Assembly (NCBI RefSeq): GCF_022429645.1
Contig: NZ_CP092480.1
Span: forward strand, 1,267,501-1,331,500
Length of the DNA: 64,000 bases
Source: Lutibacter sp. A80
GTDB lineage: Bacteria; Bacteroidota; Bacteroidia; Flavobacteriales; Flavobacteriaceae
Direction: 5' to 3'
Shown here: positions 57,938 through 64,000 of the stretch, piece by piece
Layout of the letters: each line of letters begins with the position of its first letter
Numbering within the stretch: the first letter of the stretch is position 1
Translations under genes and position numbers: made by a program
The notes under the pieces: generated by a model
The model's input: the letters and a program-made list of their open reading frames with translations, nothing else
Told to the model about the DNA's origin: nothing
Database searches by the model: none

Positions 57938-59755
57938 TTACAATTTAACCTTTAAACCTTTGTTCTTTTTAAACTTTAATGATTTTTTAGAAACAGCATC
58001 TGTTTTTAAAATATTTGTACAATTTCCTTCATAAGTATTTTTATACACCTCTATATTTTTACAATTTTCAAAATCGAACATAGATGCATTTGGATATTGT
58101 GGTTTTTCTGTTGTTGTTTGCTTAATTGTATTATCTCTAACAATTAAACCATCCAATCTATCTGCCCAAATAATACGATTATCAAAAGTTTCAATTGTAT
58201 TATTTTCAAAAAGAATGTTCCTATCATATGTAATCGTTTGGTCAAATGTTTTTCCTAAGCGAGGAGATACTTTTAAAATAGCATGTTCTGCTCCTCCGTA
58301 AGCACAATCTACAAAACGATTATTTCTAATAATTACTTCTTCTACATTCCCAGATTCAAACCAATAAAATGTTTCACCCCTTAACATAATAGATGACATC
58401 ATTGAAGATAAATCGTTATCCTCAATAATTATTTTTTTTGGTGTTTTAATAATAATATTTCTTGCTCTATGGTCTCGAATTGTATTTCCACGCATAGTAA
58501 AAGTAGGATTCCAAGTTTTGTTTTCTAAAATATCCCCTACTTTTAAATCTGAAGGTAATTTATTCTCAAATGTTAATTCTGAATAATAATCGTTAATTAC
58601 TTTTACATCAATTACTTTATTTACATCTGCACGTTGAGGATTAGGATTTTTAATAAACCAAATTTCATCATCAATTCCAGCAAATTCAAACCCCATTTGT
58701 TGATCGTGTTTCAATATAAAACGAAGAGTCTTATCATCTAAAATATCTGTTACTTCTACATAAGTACCATGTACATTAGTTCCATCATCATACATTCCTT
58801 CAAATCGACAGTTTTCTATCAAAATTTCACCTTTACAATTGGCAAAGTGGGTAGCATCTGCAATTATAGAAATTACTCTATCTGACCCTTCTCTAATAAA
58901 AATACCACTATTTAAAATATCTATATCTTCAGATCTTTCAAACAAAAACCCCATTCCTAAAGCATGGTGAATTATTACATTATTAAAACGAATATTTTTT
59001 GAATTACGCACTAAAAATGCTGGTGCATAACGGTTGTTTTTTTTGTCTCCCTTAGATTGTAAAACAGAACCTACTCTTGGAAATTTTTTCATGTTTTTAT
59101 CATAAAAACGCAAATTTCCGTTTGCTAATTTTTCAACATAATTTGGTCTTAAAGATTGATCCCAAGCACCATAATCTACCGCTTTAGTTTCTTTATTATG
59201 TGACAATGAACTACCTAAAGAATTAAAATTAAAATGATTAATTCCAGGGAATTCAATTTTTCCTTTTTTTAATTGCCATGAGAACCCCTCTGTATATGGC
59301 TTTAAATCGTAATAACCTTCTTGTTTATTTACAGCTATTACATCACCTTGAAAACTAAAAGGAATATCCCAATCAATAGTTAAGTTACTCACTTTAACTG
59401 TATTGCAACCTTCAAAAACCATAGGAGCAGCCTGACCTCTAAAAATAAATTCAGCCCCATTTCCTTCAATTTCTACAGAATTAAACCCTTCAAAATTGAA
59501 AATTATTTTTTTAAATCCATTACCATGATTGGTTATGTATAAATATTTACCAATTGCATAATCTGTATGAAATGTATAATTTTCTTTTTCAAAAACTAAC
59601 TTAATATCTTTCTCTTTAGCCTCTTCAATTGCTGTTCTTACTACGTATGCCATATCTCCATCAGCATGCTTTATATTAATTATTTCAACTGCATTTGCTT
59701 GATACGATATAAATAAAGCTATTATTGAAAGGTATGTTAAAATTGTGTTCTTCAT
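57938..59755 (-). CDS. GH110 alpha-1,3-galactosidase
   Basis: 605 residues, the usual family length, with a signal peptide (ANAVE). The parallel beta-helix carries ADATHFANCKGE (Asp300) and MYDDGTNVHGTY (Asp323, Asp324), the same spacing as in the copy at 24095-25993, plus HDQQMGFEF. The two copies differ substantially outside the core, so they may handle different sulfation states of the alpha-1,3-galactose. It lies 22 bp behind a sulfatase and 7 bp before the esterase. Confidence 0.86.
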   Translation of the reverse strand: MKNTILTYLSIIALFISYQANAVEIINIKHADGDMAYVVRTAIEEAKEKDIKLVFEKENYTFHTDYAIGKYLYITNHGNGFKKIIFNFEGFNSVEIEGNGAEFIFRGQAAPMVFEGCNTVKVSNLTIDWDIPFSFQGDVIAVNKQEGYYDLKPYTEGFSWQLKKGKIEFPGINHFNFNSLGSSLSHNKETKAVDYGAWDQSLRPNYVEKLANGNLRFYDKNMKKFPRVGSVLQSKGDKKNNRYAPAFLVRNSKNIRFNNVIIHHALGMGFLFERSEDIDILNSGIFIREGSDRVISIIADATHFANCKGEILIENCRFEGMYDDGTNVHGTYVEVTDILDDKTLRFILKHDQQMGFEFAGIDDEIWFIKNPNPQRADVNKVIDVKVINDYYSELTFENKLPSDLKVGDILENKTWNPTFTMRGNTIRDHRARNIIIKTPKKIIIEDNDLSSMMSSIMLRGETFYWFESGNVEEVIIRNNRFVDCAYGGAEHAILKVSPRLGKTFDQTITYDRNILFENNTIETFDNRIIWADRLDGLIVRDNTIKQTTTEKPQYPNASMFDFENCKNIEVYKNTYEGNCTNILKTDAVSKKSLKFKKNKGLKVKL

Positions 59756-59777
59756 CTTTTCTATATTTATTATTTTT

Positions 59778-61244
59778 TTAAAGATTTACTCCTGTCCCTT
59801 GTAATGATGCATCGTGTCCCCACATAATATACCAAGGATCTTCTGTTTTAATTTGAAATGCTTTCATTTTTGTTTTCATAATTTCTAATTCTTTTTCATA
59901 ATCTTTTTGTAACACCAAATTGTTCAACTCTTCAGGATCTTCGGCTAAATTGTACAACTCAAACTCAGGTCTAAACAAAAAATCTTTTACTTTTTTTGAA
60001 CCAAAATATTCTTCTTTAGCTCTATAATTACTTTGCCATGTTGAAGAAGCCCATAAATCTGAGGCAAATGGATATTCTAAACGCCAAACTATATTCCAAA
60101 TTAACTTATAATCACCACTTCTAACTACACGCATTGGATAATACATTGTAATTTCATGAAATGTATGTGATGCGTAAATCTCGTTCCATTCTTCTGATTT
60201 TTTTTCTGCTATAATATTTTTAAAAGATTTTCCATGAAAATCTTCTGGTTTATATTTAACCTTAGCCATATCTAAAATGGTGGGTGTTAAATCTACCCAA
60301 GAAATCATTGCATTATTTATAATTCCTTTTGTTGAATGTGTAGGATCTTTAATAATACACGGTAATTTTATTCCTGGTTCATTTACTGTTGTTTTAGCTC
60401 CTGGAAAAGCCATTCCATTATCTGAAATATACATTACAATTGTATTGTTTGCTTTACCAGATTCTTGTAACATTTTCATTAATTTACCAAAACCTTGATC
60501 AATTCTTGAAATACTTTGATAGTATTGAGCTATCTCTTCTCTACTCTCTTTTGTATCGGGTAAAAAGTTAGGAACTAATACATCTTCTGGATTATACACT
60601 ATAGTTTCAACACCTTTATAACCTTCTGACTTATTCCCAAAATTATTAGGGGTATTCCAAGGGTCTGGTTCAAAAGGGTGTCCTCTATGTGGATCATCAG
60701 TACAGAAATATAAAAAGAATGGTTTATCTGAATTTAAAACACCTCCACACTGTTCTGCCATTTCAACTGTATTTCTAGGATCTGCTTCCAAAACCGTATT
60801 AAAATGATAAACTTTTTCCGGTGCTACGTGGTATTTTCCAATTCGGGCAGTTTCGTACCCAGAATTTTCTAATAAAACTGGTAAAGATTTTACATTATCA
60901 TAGGTACTAAAATGATGGTAATCGTGCACATGACCATAAGAACCTGTTGCGTGTCCAAACTTTCCTGTTAAAATTACCGACCTACTTGCCGCACAACTTG
61001 CACTTGTACAATATGCATTTTTAAAAATCGTTCCTTCGGAAGCCAATTTATCTAAATTTGGAGTTTGAATTACCTTATTTCCATAACAACCCAAAGCATC
61101 TGTTCCGTGATCATCAGCTACAAATAAAATAACATTTGGTCTTTCAATTAATGTTGCTGTTTCAGGTTCTTTAGACACATTTTTACAACTATTAAAAATA
61201 ACGGCAAAAAATAAAAAACTAATTTTTAAAACTTTTATTTTCAT
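59778..61244 (-). CDS. S1-family sulfatase, lipoprotein, variant CAASR site
   Basis: 488 residues with lipoprotein signal FNSC (Cys20). VADDHGTDALGCYGN is the metal-binding start; CAASRSVILTG contains formylglycine precursor Cys84, with Ala in place of Pro at the +2 position. GKYHVAPE and SDNGMAFP replace the common GKWHLG and DNG blocks, as in heparan-N-sulfatase-like S1 members. It is the first gene of a five-gene unit. The 264-bp gap upstream holds the terminator of the EF-hand gene and no regulon-type operator. Confidence 0.9.
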   Translation of the reverse strand: MKIKVLKISFLFFAVIFNSCKNVSKEPETATLIERPNVILFVADDHGTDALGCYGNKVIQTPNLDKLASEGTIFKNAYCTSASCAASRSVILTGKFGHATGSYGHVHDYHHFSTYDNVKSLPVLLENSGYETARIGKYHVAPEKVYHFNTVLEADPRNTVEMAEQCGGVLNSDKPFFLYFCTDDPHRGHPFEPDPWNTPNNFGNKSEGYKGVETIVYNPEDVLVPNFLPDTKESREEIAQYYQSISRIDQGFGKLMKMLQESGKANNTIVMYISDNGMAFPGAKTTVNEPGIKLPCIIKDPTHSTKGIINNAMISWVDLTPTILDMAKVKYKPEDFHGKSFKNIIAEKKSEEWNEIYASHTFHEITMYYPMRVVRSGDYKLIWNIVWRLEYPFASDLWASSTWQSNYRAKEEYFGSKKVKDFLFRPEFELYNLAEDPEELNNLVLQKDYEKELEIMKTKMKAFQIKTEDPWYIMWGHDASLQGTGVNL

Positions 61245-61456
61245 CTAAAATATATTTACTCTATATAATTACAATTCTTTAATTAATTCCATGATTAAAC
61301 AATAGTTTATACATAAAAACCTTAATAATCTTCTATTGCAATAAAATTAGAAATAGGAGAAACTTTTAATGTATTTACACGTTTATTAATTGTTCTTTTC
61401 AGTACATAAGTTATGTAGTTTCTCAATTATTACATAGTCTACACTATAATGCATTA

Positions 61457-61484
61457 AAAAGCCGAAATAAACATTTCGGCTTTT
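61457..61484 (-). terminator. Rho-independent terminator after the EF-hand gene
   Basis: A perfect 12-bp stem with a GC core (61457-61468 with 61473-61484, 4-nt loop) runs into T residues on the minus strand, 24 bp after the stop at 61509. Confidence 0.85.
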
Positions 61485-61508
61485 ATTAACTTCAAATAAT
61501 TAAATACA

Positions 61509-61814
61509 CTATTTTTTCTCTTTGCTTTTTTGTTTAGCCAACTTCCAATCAACTTTTTGTTGAAGCTCTTCTAAAACAAGTTTTCCATCGTTATTTTTAT
61601 CAAGCCCCAAAAACATTAAATCAACTTTAATAGGTCCGCCTTTTTTATTGGTTTTACCTTTGTAAAACATTTTCATTTCTTCTAAAGATACAGCTCCATT
61701 TTTATCTTTATCCATCCATTTTAATTTTTTTTCTGCCTTAGCTTTATCTTGTGCTTTCACATTTGGTATTGCTGCAAAAAAAAGAATTAATAGTACTGCT
61801 TTTAAAATTTTCAT
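61509..61814 (-). CDS. Small secreted EF-hand calcium-binding protein
   Basis: 101 residues with a signal peptide (MKILKAVLLILFFAAI to VKAQ). Two EF-hand loops are visible: DKDKNGAVSLEE near 36-47 and DKNNDGKLVLEE near 72-83, each with the D-x-D/N-x-D/N-G pattern and terminal Glu. The rest is rich in Lys. It lies 109 bp after the truncated GH150 gene and before a terminator, so it is the last gene of that unit. A calcium-binding helper for secreted sulfatases (which use Ca2+) or for GH150 is plausible but unproven. Confidence 0.8.
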   Translation of the reverse strand: MKILKAVLLILFFAAIPNVKAQDKAKAEKKLKWMDKDKNGAVSLEEMKMFYKGKTNKKGGPIKVDLMFLGLDKNNDGKLVLEELQQKVDWKLAKQKSKEKK

Positions 61815-61923
61815 ATAAAATATATTTTAATAATTCTTGAATAAATTTACGATAACACTCATTTTTTTTGTACTTAAAAATAAATAAAATGTAGTTCTCA
61901 ATAATTAATTAAACAAGCTATTA

Positions 61924-64000
61924 TCACTCTAATTTATTAGTCAACTCTACATCTATAAATCTAAATCCTCCCAATGGAATATCTATATTTGTTGCTGAAT
62001 TTATTTGTTTAAATTCTTCACCACTTAAAACATCTGTTATTTTAATTGGTGAAATTGTATTAAAATTTACAATTGCTGTACTATTTTTAGGATTTATATA
62101 GCCATTATCAATTAGTGTTAATCTTAAATGTTTAGGCGAAACTTGTGCAACTACCCAAGCCACATCTCCAGAAACGGTTATCGGCAGTTTTTTAGCACTT
62201 TGCTTTATATCATTTTTAATTACTTTGTAATACTCATCAGCATTATAAGTTTGTTTTCCATCTGCGGAATAATAATTACGTCCGTCTGTAATATATTCTT
62301 TCATTATATTTTTATACAGTGGATGTAAGTTATTTACCATTTTACCTCTAGGTACATCTTTTTTAGCAAATACACCTTTTTGCGGTGGTGTCACTAAAAC
62401 CAATCCATTTTGATAAGGTGCTAAAAAATTTAACCTCCTTTCTTTAACTCCTGCTGCATATCTAGAAAAATCCCATTCTGTAACTGGTGCACCTGGCCAA
62501 GTACCATTTAACCTACTAAATACAAACGGATTATTTTCTTCAAATTCTTGATCATAAAAAGCAGTCCACTTTACATTAGCTCCATCATTTAAATAATGAT
62601 GATCTGGGGTTTTCATGCTTAAATGAACTGGTGAAATACTAACTATTTCATTTCGTTTTGGAACATATAAAGCTCCTTTTGCTATCAGTTCCCAATAAAC
62701 ACTCATATACTCTTGATTTACAGGAAAATTATTAATGAATTGTGCTCCATTTGATGTGTGAAAAATTAACATTCGTAAAAAGTGATTTGGTAATCTTTGG
62801 TAACCCAATTGTCTTGAACGATCAAACGAAGTATTATCTGGTACAGCTCTTGTACCCCAACTATTTACAGCTCCACTTGCCCACATACCCATTCTACCAG
62901 CAAAACTTAGCTCCATAGATTTATCTGTAGTTTCCTCCATTGATGGCACAAAAACATCTGCAAATTCGCCCGACATTAATCTAGACCAAGAATCTAAGTA
63001 GTTAGATCCTAACCAAAATATATTTTTAGAACGCAAAAATACATTTGCATTTTTACCTTGTGCATATTTTGCCAATGGATAAATTAAATCGTTTACTAAA
63101 AAATCCAAATTTTCTTTAGAGTGATCTTCTACTTCTGGATAAATTAATACTGTTTTTTTACCTTTAGCATTATCTATAACACTTTTTGTAGTGTTAATAC
63201 TAAACATATATGGATCGTTTCCATGACCCGCCCAATAAGCTATTCCAGGTTCGTCTTTAAATCTTTTTGAAATATAATCTATTGCTTCATTTTGGCTTAG
63301 TGTATATTTTTTTCTTCTATCTCTAGCTTTTTTATATTTATCATTTAAAAATGAAGATCTATCAAATTTCTCTACTTCTTTCATAAATAAAGAATTTAGA
63401 AAAATTGGATTTTTATACTTTCTATCAATTTCATTTTTTAATGTCAACTCACTTTCTGGAACACTTTCAGTCATTAAATAAACTGATTGTGATGTATTTT
63501 GATTTAAAGGTTTTTTATAGTTCTTTAAATATTTTCTTATTGTATTTGTATTCTTTATAATCTCAGATATTTTACCTTTTGGTGCTAGATTTTGAAATTC
63601 TTTTTTCCATTTTTTTTGCTCTGTATTTATAATATGAATACAATTTCCACCACTTTGTGCACTTGCTAAAATTACATTTCCTGTAATTTCATCTTTATAC
63701 ATATCGTTATATGCATAAGTACCAACTAATCGTTCAACTTCCTTTTCTGTTGAATTTGGTTTATATAAATGAATCTGACTTCCTGCCCTTGTTAAATATG
63801 TTGTTTCATTATTCTGATTAATTATAACTGTTTGTGCAATATCGTAACCAAATTTAATTTTAGAAACTCTATGAAAACTAAATTTATCATTTACTAAATC
63901 ATATGTAGAAACTAACAAATCATTAGCGTGAGCTGATGCCCCTAAAATAACATCTTCAGTTCCATCATTATTTATATCTGCAGATTTAAAATCACCTAAA
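61924..64000 (-). CDS. GH150-like lambda-carrageenase, N-terminus outside window
   Basis: About 690 codons; the frame is open to the right edge, so the true start lies beyond 64000. The first visible residues (LGDFKSADINNDGTEDVILG) are a propeller FG-GAP blade. The catalytic part shares WAGHGNDP, METTDK-like FAGRMGMW and a C-terminal DVLSGEEFKQI and FRFIDVELTN tail with the protein at 45779-48421 (DILSNEDLEI; MRFLDIAY). The copies are diverged, so probably not functionally redundant. It shares a unit with the EF-hand gene. Confidence 0.6.
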   Translation of the reverse strand, partial: LGDFKSADINNDGTEDVILGASAHANDLLVSTYDLVNDKFSFHRVSKIKFGYDIAQTVIINQNNETTYLTRAGSQIHLYKPNSTEKEVERLVGTYAYNDMYKDEITGNVILASAQSGGNCIHIINTEQKKWKKEFQNLAPKGKISEIIKNTNTIRKYLKNYKKPLNQNTSQSVYLMTESVPESELTLKNEIDRKYKNPIFLNSLFMKEVEKFDRSSFLNDKYKKARDRRKKYTLSQNEAIDYISKRFKDEPGIAYWAGHGNDPYMFSINTTKSVIDNAKGKKTVLIYPEVEDHSKENLDFLVNDLIYPLAKYAQGKNANVFLRSKNIFWLGSNYLDSWSRLMSGEFADVFVPSMEETTDKSMELSFAGRMGMWASGAVNSWGTRAVPDNTSFDRSRQLGYQRLPNHFLRMLIFHTSNGAQFINNFPVNQEYMSVYWELIAKGALYVPKRNEIVSISPVHLSMKTPDHHYLNDGANVKWTAFYDQEFEENNPFVFSRLNGTWPGAPVTEWDFSRYAAGVKERRLNFLAPYQNGLVLVTPPQKGVFAKKDVPRGKMVNNLHPLYKNIMKEYITDGRNYYSADGKQTYNADEYYKVIKNDIKQSAKKLPITVSGDVAWVVAQVSPKHLRLTLIDNGYINPKNSTAIVNFNTISPIKITDVLSGEEFKQINSATNIDIPLGGFRFIDVELTNKLE

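Overview
The window is AT-rich, and its genes carry SusC/SusD pairs, Bacteroidota-type lipoprotein signals and TAnnTTTG-like promoter elements. This points to a marine member of the Flavobacteriia. All 38 genes I can support lie on the minus strand. Together they form a very large polysaccharide utilization locus (PUL) for sulfated red-algal galactans. The best-supported target is lambda-carrageenan: there are two GH150-like proteins (beta-propeller plus catalytic domain), two GH110-type alpha-1,3-galactosidases, three GH2 beta-galactosidases and eleven formylglycine-type S1 sulfatases. Two GH16 enzymes suggest that a second or hybrid galactan (agar, porphyran or kappa-type) is also used. The GH150 assignment rests on remembered family architecture and was not searched.

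Layout from left to right; transcription runs right to left. 1-2.1 kb: sugar porter and a truncated GH16. 2.2-8.4 kb: SusC/SusD pair with an AraC regulator. 8.5-11.4 kb: GH16, a small secreted helical protein and a sulfatase. 11.6-13.8 kb: VOC-like protein, KDPG-type aldolase and KDG-type kinase. 14.2-26 kb: GH110, SusC, SusD, a surface glycan-binding lipoprotein and two sulfatases. 26.2-35.4 kb: three sulfatases and two GH2 enzymes. 35.8-45.2 kb: a DUF5696/GH101-like enzyme, a LacZ-type GH2, two related sulfatases and an SGNH esterase. 45.2-45.8 kb: a relic region. 45.8-53.1 kb: FAD oxidoreductase, a protein with a flavinylation-like motif, a sulfatase and GH150. 53.3-61.2 kb: sulfatase, GH110, esterase, GH42-like enzyme and sulfatase. 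61.5-64 kb: EF-hand protein and a truncated GH150.

Proposed flow (inference): surface endo-enzymes (GH150, GH16) cut the polymer, and the SGBP and SusC/D systems bind and import oligosaccharides. In the periplasm, sulfatases alternate with GH110 (alpha-1,3 ends) and GH2/GH42-like enzymes (beta-1,4 ends). The sugar porter imports monosaccharide, and the kinase/aldolase pair completes a De Ley-Doudoroff or anhydrogalactose route to pyruvate and a triose phosphate. The dehydrogenases and dehydratase of that route, and the sulfatase-maturing enzyme, are not in the window.

Two observations stand out. First, four upstream regions share a precise composite element: two TTTACC-type half-sites exactly 21 bp apart, placed exactly 41 bp upstream of a TTnnTTTG-like -7 box. 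This is the expected shape of an AraC-family operator and ties four units into one regulon. Second, one of those four promoters now stands in front of a wrecked gene region holding an orphan signal peptide and a frameshifted kdgK fragment, directly upstream of the DUF5696/GH2/sulfatase operon.
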